The notes: generated by a model not told the origin, from the sequence alone. Shown: positions 7,743 to 15,703, numbered from the stretch's first letter. The stretch is 24,120 nucleotides of DNA from an uncultured Lachnospiraceae bacterium (GCA_910577655.1 CAJTOW010000067.1:1-24120), one strand, 5' to 3'. Numbers and translations: made by a program.

Positions 7743-9254
7743 TCATCGTTTCCTTTTCTGAAGCCGTTCTGCCCTTTCGGCCATGAGCCGGTCAAATTCT
7801 TCCTGGTCTCCATCCTGCATGAGCCGCTGGCGGCGGCGCTCCCGGCGGCGTGCCAGGGCCTCGGCCTCTTTCTTCCGGCGGTGGGAGATAAAGGCAACCA
7901 GGACTCCGTTGATGCCTACCAGAAGAACCACTGAAGCGGCGATCAGGGCAGCGCCGGAAGGAAGGGAGGGAAGACTGGGAAGCTTCAGTTCTGGCAGCTT
8001 GAGGTTCGCCAGAAAACCGCCGCCATCGCTGTCTTCCGGGGAGGCTGTACTTTCTGAGGGGGCTGGCGTCTCATCTCCGGCGCTGGTTTCTATCTCCGGC
8101 TCCGGCGGCTGTCCAAAGCCTTCCGGCGGATCCTTCACCAGAAGGAAGGCACTGCCCACATTCCGGTCATTGTAGCTGTAGGACAGCAGGGCCACCGCAT
8201 CGGGGGGATGATCGTCTGGAAGCTCTTCCAGAGTCAGCGTGGCATCTGCCAGGGATGCGTTTTTGGGAAGGGTCACTACCCGCCCGGTCTCGATCATCAG
8301 CTGGGAGGGCTGGAAGGTGTATTCTCCAAAGGTCATGGGAGTGTCGCCAGTGACATAGCTCTGTTCCTGGTCTGCGATATTGATATTCTGGAAACTGTTG
8401 AAGCCGAATTCCAGAAGTGTCTTTGTGTCCTGGAAATAGCTCTCATAGGAGCCTTTCAGGATGACACAGATCAGATGTCTTCCCTCCTTCTCCGCGTAGG
8501 TTACCAGGGTATTGCCCGCTTTCAGAAGATAGCCGGTCTTGCCTGCCACCGCGTAAGGATAATAATTGACACTGTTGGGATCAGTGACATAAAGGAAACG
8601 GTGCTCATGGCGAAGGGAGCGGCCGTCCGGATTGTTGGCAGTGGGAGCGGTCCGGTAGTTGACCGTGGAGCTGATCCGCAGCAGGTCTTCGTTGGCAAAG
8701 GCAGCACGGGCGATCAGACTCATGTCATAAGCCGACACGTACTGTGTATCCCCATTGAGGCCCGAAGGATTGTCAAAATGGGTATTCGTGCAGCCAAGCT
8801 CCGCCACTTTCTGGTTCATCAGCTCCACAAAGTCTGACATACTGCCGGCTGCGTGTTCTGCCAGGGCATTGGCCACCTGGTTCGCAGATACCAGGATCAG
8901 GGCATGGAGGGCATCCTCCACAGTCATGGTATCACCTGCCACCAGATACATCTTGTCTCCGCTGTCTGGCTCTACATTGGCCAGGGCTTCCTCGGAAATC
9001 GTGATGGTCTCATCCAGCTGGCAGTGTTCCAGCACCACAAGAGCTGTCAGAAGCTTGGTGATACTGGCAGGCGGGGAACTCACATGGATCTTCTGGCCGA
9101 ACAGCACCGCGCCGGAATCCGCATCTATGACGATACCGGCCTCTGCCTGGATCCCCGTGTCGGCAGGCCAGTCCGGCTGCCCATGGGCGGTCATGGTAAA
9201 AAGCTGGCATACCGCAAGGCAGCAGCATAAGAAACGTCTTATCTTTTGATTCAA
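7743..9254 (-). CDS. dacF: D-alanyl-D-alanine carboxypeptidase (DacF-like, S11 family)
   Basis: Penicillin-binding protein of peptidase family S11, 503 residues; it trims the terminal D-Ala from peptidoglycan stem peptides outside the membrane. The active-site motifs are SITK (Ser64, Lys67), SAN (123-125) and KTG (239-241). It has a signal segment (CCCLAVCQLF), a catalytic domain to about 290, a proline- and acid-rich linker (about 375-430), a membrane helix (about 434-457) and a strongly basic, Arg-rich cytoplasmic tail. The start is TTG at 9252-9254, which follows TAGGAGG by 9 bp; an in-frame ATG at 9285-9287 lies upstream of that site and is rejected. DacF is a family-level name. Confidence 0.87.
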   Translation of the reverse strand: MNQKIRRFLCCCLAVCQLFTMTAHGQPDWPADTGIQAEAGIVIDADSGAVLFGQKIHVSSPPASITKLLTALVVLEHCQLDETITISEEALANVEPDSGDKMYLVAGDTMTVEDALHALILVSANQVANALAEHAAGSMSDFVELMNQKVAELGCTNTHFDNPSGLNGDTQYVSAYDMSLIARAAFANEDLLRISSTVNYRTAPTANNPDGRSLRHEHRFLYVTDPNSVNYYPYAVAGKTGYLLKAGNTLVTYAEKEGRHLICVILKGSYESYFQDTKTLLEFGFNSFQNINIADQEQSYVTGDTPMTFGEYTFQPSQLMIETGRVVTLPKNASLADATLTLEELPDDHPPDAVALLSYSYNDRNVGSAFLLVKDPPEGFGQPPEPEIETSAGDETPAPSESTASPEDSDGGGFLANLKLPELKLPSLPSLPSGAALIAASVVLLVGINGVLVAFISHRRKKEAEALARRRERRRQRLMQDGDQEEFDRLMAERAERLQKRKR

Positions 9255-9301
9255 GGGATAGATCCTCCTATTGTATAAATGCTGCATATCTTAATACTTT
9301 C

Positions 9302-9330
9302 ATAATACAGTATGTGTAGGAAAAAATCAA
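9302..9330 (-). promoter_or_regulatory. Predicted promoter of the carboxypeptidase gene
   Basis: On the minus strand TTGATT (9325-9330), a 17-bp spacer and TATTAT (9302-9307), about 50 bp upstream of the TTG start. Good match to a housekeeping sigma factor promoter. Confidence 0.65.
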
Positions 9331-9443
9331 GCTTTATGAAGGTTTTTAGCGAATTTTTGATAACAATCTGCCCGTGAACAGCCTACCATACAAAATGCTG
9401 AAACGTGCCTTCAAATTTTTAAAAAAATTGGTTACATTATGGA

Positions 9444-9471
9444 TTGATATTTTTTTAACAAGTGGTAAAAT
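9444..9471 (+). promoter_or_regulatory. Predicted adhE promoter overlapping a Rex-like operator
   Basis: TTGATA (9444-9449), a 16-bp spacer and TAAAAT (9466-9471) preceded by TGG. The 18 bases at 9444-9461, TTGATATTTTTTTAACAA, match the Rex consensus TTGTTAA-N4-TTAACAA at 12 of 14 specified positions. The operator covers the -35 box and most of the spacer, the position expected for repression. Rex is a known NADH/NAD+-responsive repressor of adhE in clostridia; binding here is inferred. Confidence 0.7.
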
Positions 9472-9479
9472 AAGAATCA

Positions 9480-9493
9480 TGAAAGCGTTAAAA
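9480..9493 (+). promoter_or_regulatory. cre-like site downstream of the adhE -10 box
   Basis: TGAAAGCGTTAAAA fits the CcpA box TGWAANCGNTNWCA at all but one specified position. It starts 9 bp after the -10 hexamer, at the predicted transcription start, where CcpA would act as a roadblock. This is a motif match only. Confidence 0.5.
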
Positions 9494-9531
9494 AAATAAC
9501 GAAAAAATAGCAACAAGTCAACATTGCAGGC

Positions 9532-9568
9532 ATCTGGCAGTTCCGGATATCTGTCCGGTCAGCCAGAT
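9532..9568 (+). promoter_or_regulatory. Two-tiered hairpin in the adhE leader
   Basis: Outer arms ATCTGGC (9532-9538) and GCCAGAT (9562-9568) enclose an inner stem CCGGA/TCCGG (9543-9547 and 9554-9558). There is no T-run behind it, so it is not a plain terminator. It lies in the middle of a leader of about 170 bases. No known riboswitch class is recognised. Confidence 0.5.
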
Positions 9569-9647
9569 ACAAAATAAGTAACTATTCATCTGGCACGTAA
9601 CCCGTCAACCCGGCAAACCTATATTTCTATTGGAGGAAAAGAGCAGA

Positions 9648-12260
9648 ATGGTTAAGAATGTCGAAAACACCACCCCAGAACTGATTGACAGCGTAGAAGC
9701 CCTGACAAAGAAGATGAAGGCAATGCGCAAGGCCCAGGAAAAGTTCGCTACCTATACCCAGGAGCAGGTAGATAAGATCTTTTATGAGGCAGCAAAGGCA
9801 GCAAACCAGCAGAGGATCCCGCTGGCCAAGATGGCTGTGGCAGAAACCGGAATGGGCGTAGTAGAAGACAAGGTTATCAAGAACAACTACGCAGCCGAGT
9901 ACATTTACAACGCTTACAAAAATACTAAGACCTGCGGTGTGATCGAGGAAGATGCTGCTTACGGTATTAAGAAGGTGGCAGAGCCGATCGGTCTGATTGC
10001 AGCAGTCATTCCTACGACCAATCCCACTTCTACTGCTATCTTTAAGACCCTGATCGCATTAAAGACCCGTAATGCCATCATTATTTCCCCTCATCCCAGG
10101 GCTAAAAACTGTACCATCGAAGCTGCCCGGATCGTGCTGGATGCAGCAGTGAAGGCAGGCGCACCGGAAGGTATTATCGGATGGATCGACGTGCCGTCCT
10201 TAGAGCTGACCCAGGAGGTTATGCGTGACGCAGACACCATTCTGGCGACCGGCGGCCCCGGCATGGTAACCGCTGCTTATTCCTCAGGCAAGCCGGCCCT
10301 GGGCGTGGGCGCAGGTAATACGCCGGTAATCATTGATGATACGGCGGACATTAAGATGGCAGTCAACTCTATCATCCACTCCAAGACCTTTGATAATGGT
10401 ATGATCTGTGCGTCTGAACAGTCCGTGACTGTGCTGGAGCCGGTTTATGCTGAGGTTAAGAAGGAATTTGAATACCGCGGCTGCTATTTCCTGAAGGGTG
10501 ACGAGATTGATAAGGTCCGCAAGACTATTCTGATCAACGGCGGTCTTAATGCCAAGATCGTAGGACAGAGTGCCCATAAGATCGCATCCATGGCAGGCGT
10601 AGAGGTTCCGGAGGATACCAAGATCCTGATCGGTGAGGTGGAGTCCGTGAAGATCTCCGAGGAATTTGCCCATGAGAAGCTTTCTCCGGTACTGGCTATG
10701 TACAAGGCAAAGGATTTCGACGAAGCCCTGACCAAGGCAGAGCAGCTGGTAAGGGACGGTGGCTATGGACATACGGCCTCCCTCTACATCAACACCAATG
10801 AGAAGGAGAAGATGGCGAAGCATGCGGCAGCCATGAAGACCTGCCGGATCGTGGTCAACACTCCATCCTCCCACGGCGGAATCGGTGATCTCTACAACTT
10901 TAAGCTCCTTCCCTCCCTGACACTGGGATGCGGCTCCTGGGGCGGCAACTCCGTTTCCGAAAATGTAGGTGTCAAGCATCTGCTGAATATCAAGACTGTG
11001 GCTGAGAGGAGAGAGAATATGCTGTGGTTCCGCACACCTGAGAAGGTATACTTCAAGAAAGGCTGTATGCCGGTAGCACTTAGCGAGCTGAAGGATGTAA
11101 TGGGCAAGAAGAGAGCCTTTATCGTAACCGACTCCTTCTTATATATGAACGGATATACCAAACCGATCACCGACAAGCTGGACGAGATGGGCATTGTGTA
11201 CCAGTGCTTCTCCAATGTACAGCCGGATCCGACTCTGGCCAATGCCCAGGAGGGTGCCAGAGCTATGACGGCATTCCAGCCGGATGTGATCATCGCACTG
11301 GGCGGCGGTTCCGCTATGGATGCAGGCAAGATCATGTGGGTAATGTATGAGCATCCGGAGGTAGATTTCCAGGATATGGCCATGCGGTTCATTGATATCC
11401 GGAAACGTGTATACACCTTCCCGAAGATGGGCGAAAAGGCCTACTTTGTAGCCATCCCCACCTCTTCAGGTACCGGTTCCGAGGTGACTCCTTTTGCTGT
11501 TATTACTGACCAGGATACTGGTGTCAAGTATCCCCTGGCTGATTACCAGCTGCTGCCCAACATGGCTATCGTGGATACAGACAACATGATGAGCCAGCCC
11601 AAGGGCCTGACCAGCGCCTCTGGCGTGGATGTGCTGACCCATGCCCTGGAAGCTTATGCATCTGTTATGGCAACTGATTATACGGATGGTCTGGCATTAA
11701 AGGCAATGAAAAATGTTTTCGAATACCTGCCCACGTGCTATAATGAGGGAAGCAACGTAGATGCCCGTCAGAAGATGGCCGATGCATCCTGCATGGCTGG
11801 TATGGCATTTGCCAATGCATTCCTGGGTGTCTGCCACTCTATGGCACACAAGCTGGGTGCATTCCATCACATTCCCCACGGCATTGCCAATGCCCTGCTG
11901 ATCTCCCTGGTTGTGGAGTTCAATGCTGCCGAGTGCCCGAGAAAGATGGGAACCTTCTCACAGTACCAGTATCCCCATACCCGCGCAAGATATGCAGAGT
12001 GCGCAAGGTTCGTGGGTATCCAGGCAAAGGACGATGAGGAAGCAGTGAAGAAGCTGATCGAGAAGATCGAGGAGCTGAAAGCAGCCGTAGGCGTGAAGAA
12101 GACCATTGCAGAGTATGGTGTGGATGAGCAGTACTTCCTTGACAATCTGGATGCTATGGTGGAGCAGGCATTTGATGACCAGTGCACCGGAGCGAATCCC
12201 CGGTATCCGCTGATGAGCGAGATCAAGGATATGTATCTGAGAGCCTACTATGGAAAGTAA
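9648..12260 (+). CDS. adhE: Bifunctional acetaldehyde-CoA/alcohol dehydrogenase
   Basis: 870-residue AdhE that reduces acetyl-CoA to acetaldehyde and then ethanol with two NADH, closing redox balance in fermentation; such proteins form cytoplasmic spirosomes. The N-terminal half is the CoA-acylating aldehyde dehydrogenase with catalytic Cys254 in GMICASEQS. The C-terminal half is an iron-dependent alcohol dehydrogenase with the NAD-binding GGGS (552-555) and metal ligands Asp661 and His665 in SGVDVLTHALEAY, plus two His in CHSMAHKLGAFHHIPHG. ATG at 9648 follows TGGAGG; an in-frame TTG at 9630 overlaps that site and is rejected. Length matches the family. The stop codon sits in a hairpin that is part of a 95-bp tandem repeat. 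Confidence 0.97.
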   Translation: MVKNVENTTPELIDSVEALTKKMKAMRKAQEKFATYTQEQVDKIFYEAAKAANQQRIPLAKMAVAETGMGVVEDKVIKNNYAAEYIYNAYKNTKTCGVIEEDAAYGIKKVAEPIGLIAAVIPTTNPTSTAIFKTLIALKTRNAIIISPHPRAKNCTIEAARIVLDAAVKAGAPEGIIGWIDVPSLELTQEVMRDADTILATGGPGMVTAAYSSGKPALGVGAGNTPVIIDDTADIKMAVNSIIHSKTFDNGMICASEQSVTVLEPVYAEVKKEFEYRGCYFLKGDEIDKVRKTILINGGLNAKIVGQSAHKIASMAGVEVPEDTKILIGEVESVKISEEFAHEKLSPVLAMYKAKDFDEALTKAEQLVRDGGYGHTASLYINTNEKEKMAKHAAAMKTCRIVVNTPSSHGGIGDLYNFKLLPSLTLGCGSWGGNSVSENVGVKHLLNIKTVAERRENMLWFRTPEKVYFKKGCMPVALSELKDVMGKKRAFIVTDSFLYMNGYTKPITDKLDEMGIVYQCFSNVQPDPTLANAQEGARAMTAFQPDVIIALGGGSAMDAGKIMWVMYEHPEVDFQDMAMRFIDIRKRVYTFPKMGEKAYFVAIPTSSGTGSEVTPFAVITDQDTGVKYPLADYQLLPNMAIVDTDNMMSQPKGLTSASGVDVLTHALEAYASVMATDYTDGLALKAMKNVFEYLPTCYNEGSNVDARQKMADASCMAGMAFANAFLGVCHSMAHKLGAFHHIPHGIANALLISLVVEFNAAECPRKMGTFSQYQYPHTRARYAECARFVGIQAKDDEEAVKKLIEKIEELKAAVGVKKTIAEYGVDEQYFLDNLDAMVEQAFDDQCTGANPRYPLMSEIKDMYLRAYYGK

Positions 12261-12470
12261 AAGCAACTTTCCATAGTCGATAGACGGCGCAAGGACGGGC
12301 GCCTTTTCCCAGACCCAGAAGCATGGTTCTGGGAAGAGCCTACTATGGAAAGTAAAATCGACTTTCCATAGTCGAAAGCCGGCGCAGGGGCGGGCGCCTT
12401 TTCCCAGACCCAGAAGCATGGTTCTGGGAAGAGCTTACTATGGAAAGTAAAATCGGCTTTCCATAGTCGG
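12241..12470 (+). repeat. 95-bp tandem repeat starting inside the adhE 3' end
   Basis: Unit starts at 12241, 12336 and 12431; copies 1 and 2 differ at 6 of 95 bases, and copy 3 keeps only its first 40. The first 20 bases of each unit (GAGCCTACTATGGAAAGTAA in copies 1 and 2) are the last codons and stop of adhE. Each full unit contains three hairpins: ACTATGGAAAGT/ACTTTCCATAGT (12247-12277 in copy 1), GGCGC/GCGCC followed by TTTT (12286-12307), and TTCCCAGA/TCTGGGAA (12306-12335). The repeat is a duplicated gene end plus terminator. Confidence 0.92.
12286..12307 (+). terminator. Possible adhE terminator, duplicated in the next repeat unit
   Basis: GGCGC, 8-base loop, GCGCC and TTTT. The stem is short and the T tract has four bases, so it may be leaky. 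An equivalent structure occurs 95 bp further on in copy 2, giving two terminators in series before the kinase-like gene. Confidence 0.45.
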
Positions 12471-12496
12471 ACGAAAGGCATAGGAAACAAGATATA

Positions 12497-12524
12497 GCTG
12501 CTCCGGGGCAGAACCGGGAGCAGC
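12497..12524 (+). other. Hairpin upstream of the kinase-like gene
   Basis: GCTGCTCC pairs with GGAGCAGC across a GC-rich loop, 30 bp before the ATG of the next gene. There is no T tract after it. It may influence mRNA stability or translation; nothing specific is recognised. Confidence 0.35.
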
Positions 12525-12553
12525 ATCACGGGGAATCAGAAGGGAGAAGAAGA

Positions 12554-13300
12554 ATGAATAATATGTTAGCAGAACGCGCACACAAGCAGATCTATCGTGA
12601 CGGCGATAAAGTAGTGAAGGTATTTGACACAAACTATCCCAAGGCCGATGTGCTCAATGAGGCACTGAACCAGGCCCGCGTGGAGGAGACGGGACTTCCC
12701 ATCCCCCATGTACGGGGCGTGGATGTCATGGAAGACGGCAAGTGGTCCATCACCTACGATTATATTGAGGGCAGGACCCTGGAGGAGATCATGGCTGAGG
12801 ATCCGGCCAATCTGGCAAAATACATGAAGGAATTTGTAGCCTTACAGCTGGAGGTTCACAGCAAGCGCTGTCCCAAGCTCAACAAGCTGAAAGACAAGTG
12901 GAACGATAAGATCTCCGCTACCAAGGCCATCGGGGCCACCACCCGCTATGAGCTGCACACCCGCTTGAGCAGCATGCCCAAGCACAACAAGGTACTTCAC
13001 GGTGACTTCAACCCCAGCAATATCATCGTGGCTCCCAACGGAAAGTATTACCTTCTTGACTGGTCCCACGCAACCCAGGGCAATGCATCTGCAGATGCGG
13101 CAACCACCTATCTGCTGTTTGCCTTAAAGGACCAGAAGATGGCAGACCTCTACCTGGAGACCTTCTGCGAGATGAGCGATACTGCCCAGCAGTATGTCCA
13201 GAGATGGATTCCCATTACTGCAGCCTCCCGTCTGGGCAAAGGAATCCCGGAGGAGAAGGAGCTGCTGGAGAAGTGGCTGGATGTAGTGGAGTATGAGTAA
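12554..13300 (+). CDS. Aminoglycoside phosphotransferase/choline kinase-fold protein
   Basis: 248-residue soluble protein of the APH/choline-kinase superfamily. The catalytic loop is LHGDFNPSN (His149, Asp151, Asn156) and the metal-binding Asp is Asp169 in LLDWSHA. The N-lobe has KVVKVF near 19-24 for nucleotide binding and YDYIEGRTL as the hinge. Members phosphorylate small hydroxyl compounds such as choline, thiamine, fructosamine or aminoglycosides; the substrate cannot be told here and there is no reason to call it a resistance gene. It follows adhE and its repeat on the same strand, and a terminator is 80 bp downstream. AGGGAGAAG precedes the ATG. Confidence 0.8.
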   Translation: MNNMLAERAHKQIYRDGDKVVKVFDTNYPKADVLNEALNQARVEETGLPIPHVRGVDVMEDGKWSITYDYIEGRTLEEIMAEDPANLAKYMKEFVALQLEVHSKRCPKLNKLKDKWNDKISATKAIGATTRYELHTRLSSMPKHNKVLHGDFNPSNIIVAPNGKYYLLDWSHATQGNASADAATTYLLFALKDQKMADLYLETFCEMSDTAQQYVQRWIPITAASRLGKGIPEEKELLEKWLDVVEYE

Positions 13301-13380
13301 GCGGTAAGATGTATGATTTTGGAAAATAGAGAGAACTGCAGCAGTGACCTTTATAGAAAGTAAGGATGGCTGCCAGGAAT

Positions 13381-13426
13381 CAGAAAAGCTCCCTGACATG
13401 GATTTTCGTGTCAGGGAGCTTTTCTG
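13381..13426 (+). terminator. Terminator after the kinase-like gene
   Basis: Arms of 19 bases, 13381-13399 and 13408-13426, complementary with one G-T pair (CAGAAAAGCTCCCTGACAT on the left). The stem itself contains AAAAG/CTTTT, so it can act in both directions. Confidence 0.75.
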
Positions 13427-13439
13427 GTAATGTAGGATC

Positions 13440-13627
13440 ATTTTTTACCGACAGCAGAAGACGATAGTGTGTCCAGGTCAATTGCGAACGCAGTGCGTTC
13501 GTATTTGGAAACATCACATAAAACTTCTTCATTTGCTGCAGTGTCCGCACAGAAAAACCTTTGCCAAAGTCCTTGGTCAAACGGCTGGACATTCCTGAAG
13601 CATAGATTTCCCATACTCAGCCCGCTG
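13440..13627 (-). pseudogene. DUF1016 (YhcG) N-terminal domain remnant, frameshifted
   Basis: The minus strand encodes RAEYGKSMLQE and then, in another frame, LTKDFGKGFSV, QMKKFY and ALRSQLTWTHYRLLL. This is the order of the DUF1016 N-terminal domain of YhcG-like PD-(D/E)XK proteins. The two frames join if one base is restored near 13586 (CAGGAATGTCC would become CAGGAACTGTCC). Both the preceding N-terminus and the whole nuclease domain are missing. The fragment ends at the terminator at 13381-13426 and begins beside the half palindrome at 13640. It is nonfunctional. Confidence 0.75.
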
Positions 13628-13639
13628 CGGGGTCTTTGA

Positions 13640-13651
13640 CTGAACTGTTAC
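13640..13651. repeat. Half copy of the palindromic repeat
   Basis: CTGAACTGTTAC is identical to the right arm of the 31-bp palindrome at 7692-7722; the left arm is missing or degenerate. It lies between the YhcG remnant and the end of the AAA-ATPase-like gene. Confidence 0.5.
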
Positions 13652-13693
13652 GGATAAAATAGAGAAGGGCTGGCCCTCCGGCAGATAAAAACA

Positions 13694-15397
13694 TTACCCC
13701 ATCCGGACCATGCACCCTTTCTTCCAGCAGGCAATGCCATATTTGAGGATTGTGGTCATCCCATCCTGGCGCAGCCGCGATTCGTAGCCCAGGTCTTCGA
13801 TCTGCCGGAGTGCTTTTTCGCATCCGGTCTCCAGATTCTGACTGTCCGGATATTTGACTTCAATGACGATGCCGGTCTGTCCGTCTTCAGTTTCCACCAG
13901 AATATCACTGAAACCATCTCCGGATTCCGCATTGGAATCAATATCCCAGTCCTCCCGGTGGCTTAAAAGGCCTAATAGGATACCATGATAAAAGTTTTCT
14001 TTTTTCTCTTTCCGTACACTGGTATCCCGGATGCTGATGGTTTTTTGAAGATAATCCCCCAGATACTGTTCAATCATGGCGGCATCGCCTCTGGTGAATG
14101 CCTCACAAAATGCATCCAGCTTTGGTGTATCCTTCCGGGCCTCCGTCTGGAACCACTCCAGAATCTGGCTGATGAAGATCTGCCGGATCTCCCGGTTGGG
14201 GATCGCCAGAGTATAGACATCCCCATCGGATTCGCCCCGCTGGGTAAGGTATCCTGTGGTGAAAAGCACGCTCCAGAGATTGTCAATATTTTTGTACAGA
14301 TCCTTATAGGTCAGCTCCTGACAGATTTTTTTGGAAATGCTTTCGCCCTCAACCAGCCGTTCAAGCTCCCGTCTGGTTCTGGGGCCTGCCATCCGGAGAA
14401 ACCTCCGGATGATATCATTTCCGCTGGTGTTAATCCAGAACGCCCTGGGAAGCGCCTCGGGTTCAAAGCGCAGCAGATTCACATAGTTGATCACATCCCA
14501 GGGACAGTATACATCGGCATTTCCGAAACGGTAGCCGTCATACCATTCCTTCATCAGGTCATATTTGTCTGTGAGTCCATAGTAATCCAGCATGGACCGG
14601 ACATCCTGGTCCAGAAAGCCAAAATATTCATTATAACGGACATCTGTAATGGAAAAAACACTAAAATTGTTCAGGCCGGTGAAAATACTCTCCTTGGCGA
14701 TCCGCAGACAGCCAGTCAGTACCGCGAAATACACATTGTCATTGGTTTTCAGCACCTGACTCAGGAGACCACGGATCAGGTCGGTCATTTCATCGTAGTA
14801 ACCTGACTGCTGGGCCTTGCTTAAGGGTACGTCGTACTCGTCAATCAGAATAATGACCTGCTGTCCAAAGTGTTTTTTAAGCAGCCGTGACAAGGTGAGA
14901 AGGCTGCCTTTGATTGCGGCATCGGATATGATTTCTCCCACAAATGCCTGACTGCTGATCCGGGCCAGGTTCTGGTATTGTCTCTTTTCGTTGTTGGAAA
15001 GCTGGCTGCTGTCAGAAAGAAAGGGAAAACGCATGGCCTCATTTCCGATGGTGGAACAGAGCATTGTGCGTGCCTCCTGAAACTCCCGGGCTTCGATATC
15101 TTTCAGGGTGATGGAGATCACCGGGAAGCGTCCCATATATTTTTCGCAAAGGGCTGTCTCCCGGGATATGTTCAATCCATCAAAAATACCGCTGTCACAT
15201 CCATATTCGAAAAAAGTTTTCAGCATGTTCATGTTCAGGGATTTCCCGAACCTTCTGGGGCGGGTAAAAAGATTTACCTTGCTCCAGTTATTCAGCAGAT
15301 CGGTGATCAGACCGGTTTTATCTACATAATAAAATCCTTCCTTGCGGATTGTTTCGAAATGCTCAATACCAATGGGCATTTTTTTGATTTTTTCCAT
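13694..15397 (-). CDS. AAA-ATPase-like / PD-(D/E)XK nuclease family protein (copy 1)
   Basis: 567-residue protein with an N-terminal AAA-ATPase-like domain (PF09820 type) and a C-terminal PD-(D/E)XK domain (PF08011 type). The start is MPIGIEHFETIRKEGFYYVDKT, followed by a P-loop-like RPRRFGKS (46-53), a Walker B-like VIILIDEYD (Asp186, Glu187), and GDGFSD (Asp498) with IEVK (Glu513, Lys515) as nuclease residues. All key residues are intact. The family is common and often multicopy in gut Firmicutes and Bacteroidetes, and its role is not established. AAAGGAG lies 9 bp before the ATG. A second member lies at 22264-23994 on the other strand. Confidence 0.9.
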   Translation of the reverse strand: MEKIKKMPIGIEHFETIRKEGFYYVDKTGLITDLLNNWSKVNLFTRPRRFGKSLNMNMLKTFFEYGCDSGIFDGLNISRETALCEKYMGRFPVISITLKDIEAREFQEARTMLCSTIGNEAMRFPFLSDSSQLSNNEKRQYQNLARISSQAFVGEIISDAAIKGSLLTLSRLLKKHFGQQVIILIDEYDVPLSKAQQSGYYDEMTDLIRGLLSQVLKTNDNVYFAVLTGCLRIAKESIFTGLNNFSVFSITDVRYNEYFGFLDQDVRSMLDYYGLTDKYDLMKEWYDGYRFGNADVYCPWDVINYVNLLRFEPEALPRAFWINTSGNDIIRRFLRMAGPRTRRELERLVEGESISKKICQELTYKDLYKNIDNLWSVLFTTGYLTQRGESDGDVYTLAIPNREIRQIFISQILEWFQTEARKDTPKLDAFCEAFTRGDAAMIEQYLGDYLQKTISIRDTSVRKEKKENFYHGILLGLLSHREDWDIDSNAESGDGFSDILVETEDGQTGIVIEVKYPDSQNLETGCEKALRQIEDLGYESRLRQDGMTTILKYGIACWKKGCMVRMG

Positions 15398-15438
15398 AAC
15401 TGCACACTCCTTTCACTAAATCAGCTGCGCTGAACCGG

Positions 15439-15465
15439 ATTATATCGGGGTATCTCCATTGTCAA
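15439..15465 (-). promoter_or_regulatory. Possible promoter of AAA-ATPase-like copy 1
   Basis: On the minus strand TTGACA (15460-15465) and TATAAT (15439-15444) are both perfect hexamers, but the spacer is only 15 bp, which should weaken it. It lies about 40 bp before the gene start. Confidence 0.5.
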
Positions 15466-15505
15466 AATGATTGGCAGCTTCTCAAATCCGGTCTGGCATC
15501 TTCCC

Positions 15506-15535
15506 GTAACAGATCGGAGGTATCTGAACTGTTGC
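15506..15535. repeat. Palindromic repeat, copy 3
   Basis: 30 bases with arms GTAACAGATCGG and CTGAACTGTTGC. It aligns to 7692-7722 with one gap and a few mismatches. It lies upstream of AAA-ATPase-like copy 1 in the interval shared with the AraC gene. The rest of this 306-base interval holds no gene that I can see. Confidence 0.6.
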
Positions 15536-15703
15536 TTCTTCCCCTCTGTCGTGTTCCGGTCTGCAAAAAAGGTGAAATTGTGTCTGCTGTTAATGTTACA
15601 GATGCCCACGGAACAAGTTACTTATTAATATCATATCCATAATTCTGAAAAAAGTAAAGAAAAAGCTGTTGGCCGGGGGATGCGCTGAACCAGTAGCCTG
15701 AAA

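Noticed and set aside
9485..9500. CGTTA-N6-TAACG inverted repeat as a second Rex site
   Set aside because: It lacks the TTGT/ACAA ends of the Rex consensus and overlaps the better cre-like match.
12241..12470. CRISPR array
   Set aside because: Only two and a half contiguous 95-bp units, no spacers and no cas genes.
11958..12632. Minus-strand frames across the adhE 3' repeat with recurring FWVWEKAP-like peptides
   Set aside because: The recurring peptides simply translate the 95-bp DNA repeat in different frames; 95 is not a multiple of three, so no repeat protein is encoded.
12554..13300. Aminoglycoside resistance gene
   Set aside because: Only the general kinase fold motifs are present and the context gives no support for a drug substrate.
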